The notes beneath the pieces are model-generated. The model made no database searches and was not told the DNA's origin. It was given only the letters and a program-made list of their open reading frames with translations. Position numbers and translations under genes: made by a program. From the NCBI GenBank assembly GCA_049423065.1, contig JBMSQB010000035.1, positions 1 through 43,315 of the forward strand: a stretch of 43,315 nucleotides of DNA. The letters run 5' to 3'. Below are positions 1-8,528 of the stretch, one piece after another. Source of the DNA: SYIM01 sp041182885 (GTDB lineage: Bacteria; Pseudomonadota; Gammaproteobacteria; Burkholderiales; Burkholderiaceae_E). Within the stretch, counting starts at the first letter, position 1, and the number at the start of each line of letters is the position of its first letter.

Positions 1-19
1 GATTATTCCAGAGCCACAA

Positions 20-898
20 ATGCTTCATGTCTCCGGCCGTCTGCTGTCCCGGCTATCTGTCGTCCTCGCGGCATGGCTGCTTGCCGCCTGCGCCGCTTTG
101 CCCCGTTTCGATGCCGATGCCGGTCTCGTCGATGGCATGGTCAGGGCCGACATTGTGTTGTTGGGCGAGCTGCACGACAACGTTGTGCAGCATCGTCTGC
201 GCCTGCAGTGGCTGCGGGCGCTCTCAGAGCGCACGCAAGTCACGATCGTGCTCGAGCACCTGGATGCCGATGCGCAGCCGCGCCTTGACCAGGCCCGCCT
301 CACTCAGGACGCGCGCCTGCCCGTGAGTGCGCGTGCCCGTCAGCTGGCCGAGGCGGCCGGGTTTCGCTTTGATGGCTGGGACTGGGCACTGATCGGGCCA
401 GTGGTGGAACTCGCACTCGAACGCGACCTGCCCCTTCGGGCGGCAAACCTTTCCTCGCGCGAGGCGTTTTCGATTGCGCGCGGCCAGCCGCATCCGCTCG
501 GATCCGCCGTGCCCTCTGGGTGGACGCCCGAGGTCGAAGAGCGCATGGCGCACGCCATTCGCGATGGCCATTGCGGGTTGCTGCCTGAGGCCATGATTCC
601 CGCGATGGTGCGCGCGCAACGCGCCCGCGATGCCCGCCTTGCCGAAGTTGTCCTTCAGGCACGCGCGGCTGGCAGGCAGCCTGTGCTTCTCGCAGGCAAT
701 GGCCATGTCCGGACCGATCTGGGCGTGCCGCTTCATCTCCGGGACAGCGCGGGCTCGGCAAAAATCTTTGCAGTCGGTTTGCTGGAAGCGCCCGCCTCGC
801 CAGACCAGGGCCGATTTGATGCGGTCCGGATCACCGAAGCGCAGGAACGACCCGACCCGTGCGAAGCGCTGAGAAAGCGTTTTGGCGCCGGGAAATAG
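20..898 (+). CDS. ChaN-family haem-binding-type lipoprotein
   Basis: A 292-residue protein with a lipoprotein signal: a hydrophobic stretch ends in LLAAC, placing the lipidated cysteine at residue 24. The mature part has the features of the ChaN/DUF399 family (Tiki/EreA-like fold): an early LGELHDN motif near residue 50 and a late GNGHVRTDLG motif near residue 228. Known family members are membrane-anchored and linked to haem or iron uptake; the substrate here is not shown by the sequence. It faces dapB tail to tail, with a GC-rich stem-loop between. The start lies 19 bases from the window edge, so its promoter and upstream partners are not visible. The family call is good; the physiological role is inference. 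Confidence 0.8.
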   Translation: MLHVSGRLLSRLSVVLAAWLLAACAALPRFDADAGLVDGMVRADIVLLGELHDNVVQHRLRLQWLRALSERTQVTIVLEHLDADAQPRLDQARLTQDARLPVSARARQLAEAAGFRFDGWDWALIGPVVELALERDLPLRAANLSSREAFSIARGQPHPLGSAVPSGWTPEVEERMAHAIRDGHCGLLPEAMIPAMVRAQRARDARLAEVVLQARAAGRQPVLLAGNGHVRTDLGVPLHLRDSAGSAKIFAVGLLEAPASPDQGRFDAVRITEAQERPDPCEALRKRFGAGK

Positions 899-956
899 GT
901 CTGCGCCAAAACCGCGCCACCTCAGGACGCTGCGCATGCTTTCGAGGCGTGTTGCA

Positions 957-977
957 CCAGGGCGGTGCGAGCCCTGG
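957..977. terminator. GC-rich stem-loop between convergent genes
   Basis: A perfect 7-bp inverted repeat (CCAGGGC / GCCCTGG) with a 7-base loop lies in the 87-base gap between the 3' ends of the ChaN-like gene and dapB. Its placement suits a bidirectional terminator. No run of T follows on either side, so it would be an incomplete intrinsic terminator or a 3'-end-stabilising hairpin. Confidence 0.4.
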
Positions 978-985
978 CTGGCTCC

Positions 986-1789
986 TTACTCGATGCCGAG
1001 TACCGCCTGCATGTCGTAAACCCCGTTGGCACGGTCGGTGAGGAACCTGCAGGCGCGCAAGGCGCCATGCGCGTAGGTCACCCGGCTCGCCGAGCGATGG
1101 GTGATTTCGATCCGCTCGCCCGTGCCCGCAAACAGAACCGTGTGATCACCCACGATGTCGCCGCCGCGTACGGTTGCAAAGCCGATGGTGGACGGGTCAC
1201 GCTCGCCCGTGACGCCCTCGCGGCCGTACACCGCGACCTTCGAGAGGTCGCGGCCAAGCGCCGAGGCCACCACCTCACCCATTCGCAGTGCGGTTCCCGA
1301 CGGGGCATCCACCTTGTGCCGATGGTGGGCCTCGATGATCTCGATGTCGTAGCCGGTATTGAGAATGCGCGCGGCCATCTCGAGGAGCTTGAGGGTGACG
1401 TTGACCCCGACGCTCATGTTCGGGGCAAACACCACCGGGATGCGGGCACCGGCTGCCGCAATGCGTGCCTTGCCGGCTGCATCAAAACCCGTTGTGCCGA
1501 TGACTGCGCGTACCCCCCGCGTCTCGCAGTGCGCCAGATACGCGAGCGTACCCTCCGGGCGGGTGAAGTCGATCAGATGGGTGGCGCGGGAAAGCGCCTC
1601 GTCGGGATTGCTGGTGACGCGCACGCCCGACTGCCTGCCCAGGAAGTCGGCCGCGTCGCGCCCGAGCACCGGGCTGCCCTCGACATCAAGCGCGCCCGCG
1701 AGATCGGCATCGTCAGCCGCAAGCACCGCTTCGATCAGCATGCGACCCATCCGGCCGCCCGCGCCCGCAACGGCAATTTTCATCGTCAT
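986..1789 (-). CDS. dapB: 4-hydroxy-tetrahydrodipicolinate reductase
   Basis: A 267-residue cytoplasmic enzyme of lysine and peptidoglycan-precursor (diaminopimelate) synthesis. It reduces 4-hydroxy-tetrahydrodipicolinate to tetrahydrodipicolinate with NAD(P)H. The N-terminus shows the dinucleotide-binding GAGGRMG motif, and near residue 160 is the family signature EAHHRHKVDAPSGTA with the catalytic histidine and lysine. Length is normal for the family. The start is set by GGAG seven bases upstream of the ATG; a second ATG two codons on would give almost the same product. It follows bamE by 41 bases on the same strand and is probably co-transcribed with it. Confidence 0.97.
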   Translation of the reverse strand: MTMKIAVAGAGGRMGRMLIEAVLAADDADLAGALDVEGSPVLGRDAADFLGRQSGVRVTSNPDEALSRATHLIDFTRPEGTLAYLAHCETRGVRAVIGTTGFDAAGKARIAAAGARIPVVFAPNMSVGVNVTLKLLEMAARILNTGYDIEIIEAHHRHKVDAPSGTALRMGEVVASALGRDLSKVAVYGREGVTGERDPSTIGFATVRGGDIVGDHTVLFAGTGERIEITHRSASRVTYAHGALRACRFLTDRANGVYDMQAVLGIE

Positions 1790-1830
1790 TGGAAATCTCC
1801 GGTATCAGGTGAAACCGCGCGTGGCGCGCG

Positions 1831-2262
1831 CTATCGGCGAGGCTGGGTCCTCAGACCCGGCAGCGCGGGGTCGGCCGGGTCTTCGCGCGGCGGCAGGGGA
1901 TCGGACTCAATGCCTGTGACCCGACCGTTACCGAACCGCACCGTGACCTTGCGCTGCTCAAACGAGCCATTGGGGTGCTTGAAGCGAAAGACATAGTCCC
2001 AGCGGTCGGCATGGAAAACATGGCCGAGCAGCGGCGACCCCAGCGCTTCGCGCACCTGCTCGGTGGACATGCCGACCCGCACACGGTCGAGCATGGCCTG
2101 GGTGATGTAGTTGCCCTGCGGCAGATCGATCCGGTAAGGCTCGAAAAGCCCCGTTCGCGAGCGGTCATTGGAGGTGCAGCCTGCGAGGCTGATCAGCGCC
2201 AGGCACACCATGATGGCCGCCGCCGATGACGGTGGCGTGTTCGGACGATGAATGAGGCGCAT
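1831..2262 (-). CDS. bamE: outer membrane assembly factor BamE (SmpA/OmlA)
   Basis: A 143-residue lipoprotein of the BAM complex, which inserts beta-barrel proteins into the outer membrane. The chosen ATG at 2262 gives a short basic N-terminus, a hydrophobic segment and a LAGC lipobox (Cys near residue 28). The body contains the BamE fold's typical stretches: a QGNYITQAMLDRVRVGMS region, a QVREALGSP segment and a WDYVF strand. An in-frame start at 2361 would add 33 residues before the signal peptide, which is implausible. It is divergent from fur and upstream of dapB, a common arrangement in beta- and gammaproteobacteria. No strong ribosome-binding site is visible. Confidence 0.93.
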   Translation of the reverse strand: MRLIHRPNTPPSSAAAIMVCLALISLAGCTSNDRSRTGLFEPYRIDLPQGNYITQAMLDRVRVGMSTEQVREALGSPLLGHVFHADRWDYVFRFKHPNGSFEQRKVTVRFGNGRVTGIESDPLPPREDPADPALPGLRTQPRR

Positions 2263-2329
2263 GGCGGGTGGCTGAGTAGTGGAGTCGTTGACCGGGTCGG
2301 ATCGGTAGGGTCGGATGGCGGGCGGGGAC

Positions 2330-2357
2330 TTGGGCCGAGAGGATAGCCCTTTATGAT
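2330..2357 (+). promoter_or_regulatory. candidate sigma-70 promoter for fur
   Basis: TTGGGC (2330-2335) and TATGAT (2352-2357) are separated by 16 bases and lie 43 bases before the fur ATG. The -10 element matches consensus in five of six positions, the -35 in only three. No clear Fur-box dyad overlaps it, so autoregulation is not shown by the sequence. Confidence 0.4.
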
Positions 2358-2399
2358 ACAAAGAGTCAGGGTTTCTGACCGTTCAATCGACATCTCTCC

Positions 2400-2834
2400 A
2401 TGAAGCAAGCCCCCGAATTGCGCAGCACCGGTCTCAAGGCCACTGCGCCCCGCCTGAAGATTCTCGAAATCTTCCAGCAGGGCAGGCACCGGCACATGAG
2501 CGCCGAGGATGTCTTTCGCGAGCTCCTGGAACTGAAGCAGGACATCGGGCTTGCCACCGTGTATCGCGTGCTCACCCAGTTCGAGCAGGCGGGCATTCTC
2601 AAGCGCAGCAATTTCGAGTCGGGTCGCGCGCTCTTCGAACTCAATCAGGGCGAGCACCACGACCATCTGGTGTGTCTGCAGTGCGGCCGCGTCGAGGAGT
2701 TCATCGACACCGACATCGAAAAACGTCAAATGGAGATTGCCCGCGCCCGCGGGTTCCAGCTGCAAGACCATGCGCTCGCCTTGTACGGGCACTGTACCAA
2801 GCCCGATTGCAGGCATCGCCCGTTGGCTGGCTGA
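2400..2834 (+). CDS. fur: ferric uptake regulator Fur
   Basis: A 144-residue metal-responsive DNA-binding regulator of iron homeostasis. The N-terminal winged helix includes the family pattern GLKATAPRLKIL and the recognition-helix region LATVYRVL. The metal-binding HHDHLVCLQCG motif lies near residues 87-97, and a second cysteine pair (GHCTKPDC) is near the C-terminus, as expected for Fur rather than for Zur or PerR. Length is normal. It is divergent from bamE, from which it is separated by about 137 bases that hold the probable promoter. There is no convincing Shine-Dalgarno sequence before the ATG. Confidence 0.96.
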   Translation: MKQAPELRSTGLKATAPRLKILEIFQQGRHRHMSAEDVFRELLELKQDIGLATVYRVLTQFEQAGILKRSNFESGRALFELNQGEHHDHLVCLQCGRVEEFIDTDIEKRQMEIARARGFQLQDHALALYGHCTKPDCRHRPLAG

Positions 2835-2898
2835 CCCTTTCCCGGCGCATTCAGCCTGCGCCCGCCCAACCCGGCATGGAGTTTGCAAAGCTTTCATC

Positions 2899-4362
2899 AT
2901 GTCTGCAACCTCCACCCTCACCCCGCTACGTCCACCCGCTGGCATTCATGATGAAATGCTGGACGGGTTGGGTGGTGTCCGTGCGCATTACCAAACCTAC
3001 GCAAGCTGGCTGGCCAGCTGCACGCCTGACTGGATGGCCGGCAAGCGCGCCGAAGCCGACCTGCTGTTTCGGCGGACCGGCATCACTTTTTCCGTTTACG
3101 GCGATGACAGCGGCACCGAGCGCCTGATTCCGTCCGACGTGGTGCCGCGCATCATTCCCTCAGACGAGTGGCGCTTCCTCGAACGCGGACTGGCCCAGCG
3201 CGTCACCGCCATCAACCGCTTTCTGGCCGACATCTATCACGGCCAGGAAATCTTGCGGGCCGGCGTGATCCCCTCGGAACAGATCCTGGTGAACGACCAG
3301 TACCAGGTGGCGATGATCGGGGTGAAGGTGCCGCACGATACCTATGCGCACATCGTGGGCGTCGATATCGTCCGGCATTCCGACGGCCGCTACTACGTGC
3401 TCGAGGACAACCTGCGGGTGCCCTCGGGCGTGTCCTACATGTTGTCGAACCGCAAGATGATGATGCGGCTGTTTCCCGAGCTCTTCCGCCGGCAGGCGGT
3501 TGAGCCGGTCGAGCACTATCCGTCGCTTCTTCTCAGCACGCTTCGCGCGGCAGCGTTGGTCGAGGATCCGGTGGTGGTGCTGCTCACCCCGGGCCGCTTC
3601 AACAGCGCCTACTTCGAGCACAGCTTTCTCGCGCAGCAGATGGGCATCGAACTGGTCGAGGGCCAGGATCTGTTCGTCAAAGACGGGTTCGTTTACATGC
3701 GAACCACCTCGGGTCCGCAGCGGGTCGACGTCATCTATCGCCGCATCGATGACAGCTTTCTCGATCCGCTCGCCTTTCGCCCGGATTCCATGCTGGGTGT
3801 GCCTGGGCTTTTCTCGGCCTATCGGCTCGGGCATGTGGTGATCGCCAACGCGATCGGCACCGGCGTGGCCGATGACAAGTCCATCTACCCTTATGTACCC
3901 GAGATGATCCGGTTCTACCTCGGGGAAGAGCCGCTGCTCGCCAATGTGCCCACCTGGCAATGCCGCAAGCCCGACGATCTCGCACATGTGCTTGCGCATC
4001 TGCCCGAGCTGGTGGTGAAGGAGGTTCATGGCGCGGGCGGGTATGGCATGCTGGTTGGGCCCACCAGCAGCCGTTCGGAGATTGAAACCTTTCGTGAGGT
4101 GCTGCAGGCGAACCCTGCCAATTACATCGCGCAGCCCACGCTCGCCTTGTCCTCGTGCCCGACCTTTGTCGACGAGGGCGTGGCGCCGCGCCACATCGAT
4201 CTGCGCCCCTTCGTGCTGGTGGGTCGCGAGGTGCGGATGGTGCCAGGCGGCCTCACGCGGGTGGCGCTGCGGCGCGGCTCGCTGGTGGTGAACTCGTCGC
4301 AGGGCGGCGGCACCAAGGACACCTGGGTGCTCGCGCAGCCGGCGCCCGAGGGCGGGGTCTGA
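2899..4362 (+). CDS. circularly permuted ATP-grasp protein (Anbu operon)
   Basis: A 487-residue protein of the circularly permuted ATP-grasp family (former DUF404/DUF407). Seen here are the conserved stretches RVTAINRFLADIY, VGVDIVRHSDGRYYVLEDN, RVPSGVSYMLSNR, and near the C-terminus HIDLRPFVLVG followed by GGLTRVALR and SSQGGGTKDTW. ATP-grasp enzymes join a carboxylate to an amine or thiol with ATP; related proteins are thought to act on peptides, but the substrate is unknown. The reading frame is open for 348 bases upstream, but that part overlaps fur and translates into an unrelated arginine- and serine-rich sequence, so ATG 2899 is chosen. Its stop overlaps the next ATG by one base (TGATG), indicating translational coupling. 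Confidence 0.9.
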   Translation: MSATSTLTPLRPPAGIHDEMLDGLGGVRAHYQTYASWLASCTPDWMAGKRAEADLLFRRTGITFSVYGDDSGTERLIPSDVVPRIIPSDEWRFLERGLAQRVTAINRFLADIYHGQEILRAGVIPSEQILVNDQYQVAMIGVKVPHDTYAHIVGVDIVRHSDGRYYVLEDNLRVPSGVSYMLSNRKMMMRLFPELFRRQAVEPVEHYPSLLLSTLRAAALVEDPVVVLLTPGRFNSAYFEHSFLAQQMGIELVEGQDLFVKDGFVYMRTTSGPQRVDVIYRRIDDSFLDPLAFRPDSMLGVPGLFSAYRLGHVVIANAIGTGVADDKSIYPYVPEMIRFYLGEEPLLANVPTWQCRKPDDLAHVLAHLPELVVKEVHGAGGYGMLVGPTSSRSEIETFREVLQANPANYIAQPTLALSSCPTFVDEGVAPRHIDLRPFVLVGREVRMVPGGLTRVALRRGSLVVNSSQGGGTKDTWVLAQPAPEGGV

Positions 4363-5291
4363 TGCTTTCGCGCGTAGCCGCCAATCTTTACTGGATGTCG
4401 CGCTACCTCGAGCGCGCTGAAAGCATGGCGCGCATTCTCGATGTGGGCCAGTCGCTTGCGCTCCTCGCAGGCCGGTCGGGCGATCCACGCTCGGCAATCG
4501 AGCCCCTGGTCATCACCGATACCCTTGCCGAGTTTCGTGCCGGGCGCGGTTCGCCGTCTCCCGATGAGGTGGCCCGGTTTCTGGCCTGGGACACCACCAA
4601 CCCTTCCAGTATCGTCAACTGTCTTCAGACCGCCCGTGAAAATGCCCGGTCTGTCAGAGGGTCCATCACCTCCGAGATGTGGGAGAACATCAACGACACC
4701 TGGTTGCAACTGCAGCGTTATCGTGCGGCAGGCAGTACGGTCGATTCCTCTTTCTTTGACTGGGTGAAGGAACGCAGCCACATGTTCCGGGGCATCACCG
4801 GCGCAACGCTGCGGCAGGATCAGCCCTATCTTTTCATCCGGCTGGGAACCTTCATCGAGCGGGGCGACAACACGGCGCGCATCCTGTCGGTCAAACAGGC
4901 CCCCGGCTCTGTGAGCCCCGAGGAAGACGGACTGGCGGGCTATTACAGCCTGAGTGCGGTGTTGCGCTCGGTGAGTGCCTTCGAGGCCTACCGCGACACC
5001 TACCGCGACGCCATCGACGCGCGGCGGGTGGCGGAGCTGCTGATTTTTGATGCGCGCCTGCCGCGGTCGCTACGCTTTTGCGTGGAGCAGGTTGACCGAA
5101 TCCTTCAGGACCTCCCCGAGCAGCCTGGCCGCTTGCCGCGCCGGCTCGCGGCCATTCTTCGTTCCCGACTGGCCTACGGCGTGCTCGACGAGGTCTACGC
5201 CTATGGCCTGCACGGGTTCCTCGAGCGGTTTCTGCGCGAAAACGTCCGCCTGGGCGATGCGCTCAACACGGCCTACCTCGAGTTGAAGTAG
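4362..5291 (+). CDS. alpha-E domain protein (DUF403)
   Basis: A 309-residue, mostly helical protein of the alpha-E (DUF403) family. The N-terminal signature MLSRVAANLYWMSRYLERAE is present, as are the later segments LGTFIERGDNTARIL and RSVSAFEAYR. No catalytic residues are recognised for this family. It is a constant partner of the circularly permuted ATP-grasp and transglutaminase-like genes that flank it and is presumed to work with them. An in-frame GTG/ATG region upstream lies within the ATP-grasp gene; the ATG at 4362 is chosen because it overlaps the previous stop and begins the conserved domain. Confidence 0.9.
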   Translation: MLSRVAANLYWMSRYLERAESMARILDVGQSLALLAGRSGDPRSAIEPLVITDTLAEFRAGRGSPSPDEVARFLAWDTTNPSSIVNCLQTARENARSVRGSITSEMWENINDTWLQLQRYRAAGSTVDSSFFDWVKERSHMFRGITGATLRQDQPYLFIRLGTFIERGDNTARILSVKQAPGSVSPEEDGLAGYYSLSAVLRSVSAFEAYRDTYRDAIDARRVAELLIFDARLPRSLRFCVEQVDRILQDLPEQPGRLPRRLAAILRSRLAYGVLDEVYAYGLHGFLERFLRENVRLGDALNTAYLELK

Positions 5292-5303
5292 TCTTCCGGG
5301 GCC

Positions 5304-6098
5304 ATGCGGATAGAAGTCGACCATACGACGCTGTACCAGTATTCGGGCAAGGTGGCCCGAAGCACGCAGATACTCAGGCTCCAGCCGGTGAGCGGGCCGT
5401 ATCAGCGCGTGCTCGACTGGCGGGTGGATCTGCCCGCGCGAGCGGTGAGCTTCACCGACTCCTTCGGCAATTGCACCCATGTGCTTACGCTGGATACCGA
5501 ATACGAATCGCTGCGCATCCGGGCACAGGGGCGGGTCGAGGTGGGGGACAATCCCTCGCCCGATACCATCGAACCGATCAACCCGCTGGTGTTCCTCCGC
5601 CCCACGGCGCTCACCACGCCCGATCACGCGCTCACCGAATTTGCTCACGCCGAGCGCGCTGCGATCGCGCGCGATGCAGGCGCCGGGCTCACCGGTCTGA
5701 TGCTTGCGATCGCCGAGCGCATGCCCTATCGCCCGGGGAGCACGTCGGTGAGCCACACCGCCGCAGAGTCGTTTTCGCTGGGCGCTGGCGTCTGCCAGGA
5801 CCACACGCATGTATTTCTCGCGTGTTGCCGAGCGTTGGGCGTGCCCGCCCGCTATGTGAGCGGGTATGTCGACCCGGTGGGCGATCAGCCCGCGACCAGT
5901 CATGCCTGGGCGGAGGCCTGGGTGGCCGGCCGCTGGATGAGTTTTGATGTCAGCAATCGGCGTGCTGATGAATCGGGGTATCTGCGGCTCGCAACGGGGC
6001 GCGATTACCTTGATGCCTGCCCGGTGCGCGGCGTTCGCGCCGGTGGCGGCGAGGAACTGCTGTCCGTACACGTCACTGTGAAGGTACTCAACTCATGA
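5304..6098 (+). CDS. transglutaminase-like cysteine protease
   Basis: A 264-residue protein with an N-terminal beta domain (about 1-100) and a transglutaminase-like core. The catalytic triad is visible: Cys164 in GVCQDHTH, His200 in SHAWAEAW and Asp215 in SFDVSN. Bacterial members usually hydrolyse or transfer peptide bonds rather than cross-link proteins. There is no signal peptide, so it is probably cytoplasmic. It starts 12 bases after the alpha-E gene and its stop overlaps the start of the proteasome-like gene (ATGA). The arrangement indicates one operon and a shared peptide substrate or product; the actual substrate is unknown. Confidence 0.92.
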   Translation: MRIEVDHTTLYQYSGKVARSTQILRLQPVSGPYQRVLDWRVDLPARAVSFTDSFGNCTHVLTLDTEYESLRIRAQGRVEVGDNPSPDTIEPINPLVFLRPTALTTPDHALTEFAHAERAAIARDAGAGLTGLMLAIAERMPYRPGSTSVSHTAAESFSLGAGVCQDHTHVFLACCRALGVPARYVSGYVDPVGDQPATSHAWAEAWVAGRWMSFDVSNRRADESGYLRLATGRDYLDACPVRGVRAGGGEELLSVHVTVKVLNS

Positions 6099-6835
6099 CC
6101 TACTGCGTTGCGATGTCTCTCGACGAGGGGTTGCTGTTTGCCTCCGACTCCCGCACCAACGCCGGGCTCGACCATGTCTCCACGTTCAGCAAGATGAGCG
6201 TTTTCGAGCGGCCCGGCGATCGCGTGATCGTGCTCCTCAATTCGGGCAATCTGGCCACCACGCAAAGCGTGGTGAGTCGCCTCGGAAAAATGCATGCGCA
6301 GGCGCAGCCTGGCGGCGGGCTGATGGGTGTGGATTCCATGTTCGATGCCGCCCGGCTGGTGGGCGAGGAACTGCGCTCGGTGATCCGCATGCAGTCTGGC
6401 GGCGGGCCCGACCAGAGCAGTGTCGATTTCAGTGCGATGTTTCTGGTGGGCGGGCAGATCGCGGGTGAAATGCCGCGGCTTTTTCTGGTGTACCCGCAGG
6501 GTAATTGCATTGAAACCAGCGCGGATACGCCGTTCTTTCAGATAGGCGAGAGCAAATACGGCAAGCCCATCATTGATCGGGTCGTGGGCACGAACACTGC
6601 GCTCGATGAGGCCCTCAAGTGCGCGCTGGTCTCGTTTGATTCCACCATGCGAAGCAATCTGTCTGTGGGTCTGCCGATTGATCTCGCCATGGTGCGGCGT
6701 GATGCGCTGTCGGTTTCGTTTCGGCATCGCATCGATTCGAGCGATGCCTACTTCGGGGCGCTGCGCAATGGCTGGAGCCAGGGGCTCAGGCGGGTGTTCA
6801 ACGAGCTGCCCGCGCCCGAGTGGTTCAAGGTTTAA
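6095..6835 (+). CDS. Anbu proteasome-like peptidase
   Basis: A 246-residue Ntn-hydrolase of the proteasome beta-subunit superfamily, Anbu (ancestral beta subunit) type. Removing the initiator Met exposes Thr1 of TYCVAM. Asp17 in FASDSRTNAG and Lys32 in STFSKM fall where the proteasome beta-subunit Asp17 and Lys33 are expected, so the N-terminal threonine nucleophile system looks complete. Known Anbu proteins form open ring or helical assemblies and sit beside ATP-grasp, alpha-E and transglutaminase genes, exactly as here. It overlaps the upstream gene by four bases. No native substrate can be read from the sequence. It ends 13 bases from the convergent recN gene. Confidence 0.93.
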   Translation: MTYCVAMSLDEGLLFASDSRTNAGLDHVSTFSKMSVFERPGDRVIVLLNSGNLATTQSVVSRLGKMHAQAQPGGGLMGVDSMFDAARLVGEELRSVIRMQSGGGPDQSSVDFSAMFLVGGQIAGEMPRLFLVYPQGNCIETSADTPFFQIGESKYGKPIIDRVVGTNTALDEALKCALVSFDSTMRSNLSVGLPIDLAMVRRDALSVSFRHRIDSSDAYFGALRNGWSQGLRRVFNELPAPEWFKV

Positions 6836-6848
6836 AGCACCACCACAT

Positions 6849-8504
6849 TCAGTCTGACTGCGCGGCGAGCATTTCACGCGCGTGCTTGCGCGTGGTGGCG
6901 GTGATTTCGACGCCCCCCAGCATGCGCGCGATTTCCTCGACGCGTTCGGTGCGGGCGAGCAGTTGAACCCGGCTTGACACGCCGCCCGCGTGCTGCTCGC
7001 GGCTGACCCGCAGCTGCTGGTGCGCGCGCGCTGCAACCTGGGGAAGATGGGTGACGCAGAGCACCTGACAGCTTGCGCCAAGCTTTCGCATGAGATTGCC
7101 GATCACTTCCGCAACCGCGCCGCCTACACCCGCGTCGGCCTCGTCGAAGATCAGCGTGGGCACGGGGCTGCCTTGCGCGGCGAGCACCGCAATGGCAAGT
7201 CCGATTCGCGAGAGTTCGCCGCCGGATGCAACCCGGGCGAGAGGCCGCGCGGTGCCTGCGGCATGTCCTGCGATGCGAAACTCGATGGCATCGATGCCGC
7301 ACGCGGAGGCCGCGCAAGGCTCGATTGCGATCTCGAGCCGTGTACCCCCCATGCCGAGCTCGCCCAGCAACCGGCAGACGCCGTCGGCGAGTTTGCGAGT
7401 GGCCTTGCGACGTTCGGTTGAAAGCAGGGCAGCCGCCTTGTCGAATTGGGCCTTTGCGTCGGCCGCGCGACGCTCCAGGGCGTCCAGGTCTTGAGCGCGT
7501 TCGAGTTCGGCGAGGCGCTGCTGCATGGCGATGAGTTCAACTGCCAGCGATTCGGGTGCGAGCCGCAGCTTGCGCGCCGCCGTGAATGCCGCGCTGATTC
7601 GCGCGTCGACCTCTTCGAGGCGAGCCGGATCGAGGTCGACGCGGCGCGAATAGGCGGCGAGCCCCGAGGCGGCCTCTTCGATCTGGATTCGGGCGCTTTC
7701 AAGGAGTTCCAGCGGTTCGCGCAGTCGTTCATCAAGCGCCTGAAGTGGCTGCAGCCGGGCGACGATCGCCTCCAGCTGGGCTGCAATGGGGGAATCGCCA
7801 TCGTGCAGGGCCTCGGATGCCCCGAGCGTGTCGGCCAGCAGCGAAGCGGCATGCGAGAGCCGCTTCTGCTCGGCGTTGAGTGCCTCCCAGTCGCCCTCGG
7901 CAAGCCCGAGCGGTTCGAGTTCGGCGATCTGCCATTGGAGTCGCTCGCGCTCAAGCGCCTGCTCGCGGCCGCCCGCGCGCGCGGCCCCGAGCTCGCGCTC
8001 GAGTGCCTGCCAGCGTTCAAACAGAGTGGCTACCGCTGACACACTGCCCTCGAGCGCACCGAACGCATCGAGCAGGTCGCGCTGCGCGCCGCTTCGCAGC
8101 AGCGACTGCGCAGCATGCTGACCGTGTACATCAACCAGCTGCTCGCCCACCTCGCGGAGCAGGGCGACAGTGGCCGGCTGACCGTTGATCAGCGCACGCG
8201 ACCGCCCGTCGGCTTCGACGATTCGCCGCAGCAGCAATTCGCCAGGGTCGCCGGTGAGGTCACGCTCGGCGAGCCAGGCGTCCAGGCCGGCATGGCTCTG
8301 AAAGCGTGCGCTGATATCGGCACGCGGACGGTTGTCGCGGACGACGCCAGCGTCGCCGCGGGCGCCCAGGGCGAGGCCAAGCGCGTCAAGCAGAATGGAT
8401 TTGCCCGCGCCGGTTTCCCCGGTGAGGGCGGTAAAGCCCGCGCCGAACTCGATATCGGCCGAGTCGACGATGACGAAATCGCGCAGGTGCAGCGACAGCA
8501 GCAT
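6849..8504 (-). CDS. recN: DNA repair protein RecN
   Basis: A 551-residue SMC-like ATPase of double-strand-break repair. Walker A GETGAGKS is at residues 29-36, the central region is an alanine- and glutamate-rich coiled coil (about 160-370), and the C-terminal half has the ABC signature ASGGELSR, the Walker B LIFDEAD and the GGAVAEVIG segment. Length is normal (about 550). It follows nadK on the same strand with a 24-base gap, the usual nadK-recN pairing, so the two are probably one transcript. No LexA-type operator was recognised in front of the pair. Confidence 0.96.
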   Translation of the reverse strand: MLLSLHLRDFVIVDSADIEFGAGFTALTGETGAGKSILLDALGLALGARGDAGVVRDNRPRADISARFQSHAGLDAWLAERDLTGDPGELLLRRIVEADGRSRALINGQPATVALLREVGEQLVDVHGQHAAQSLLRSGAQRDLLDAFGALEGSVSAVATLFERWQALERELGAARAGGREQALERERLQWQIAELEPLGLAEGDWEALNAEQKRLSHAASLLADTLGASEALHDGDSPIAAQLEAIVARLQPLQALDERLREPLELLESARIQIEEAASGLAAYSRRVDLDPARLEEVDARISAAFTAARKLRLAPESLAVELIAMQQRLAELERAQDLDALERRAADAKAQFDKAAALLSTERRKATRKLADGVCRLLGELGMGGTRLEIAIEPCAASACGIDAIEFRIAGHAAGTARPLARVASGGELSRIGLAIAVLAAQGSPVPTLIFDEADAGVGGAVAEVIGNLMRKLGASCQVLCVTHLPQVAARAHQQLRVSREQHAGGVSSRVQLLARTERVEEIARMLGGVEITATTRKHAREMLAAQSD

Positions 8505-8528
8505 GGTCTGGACAGCCTGGGGGGCGAC

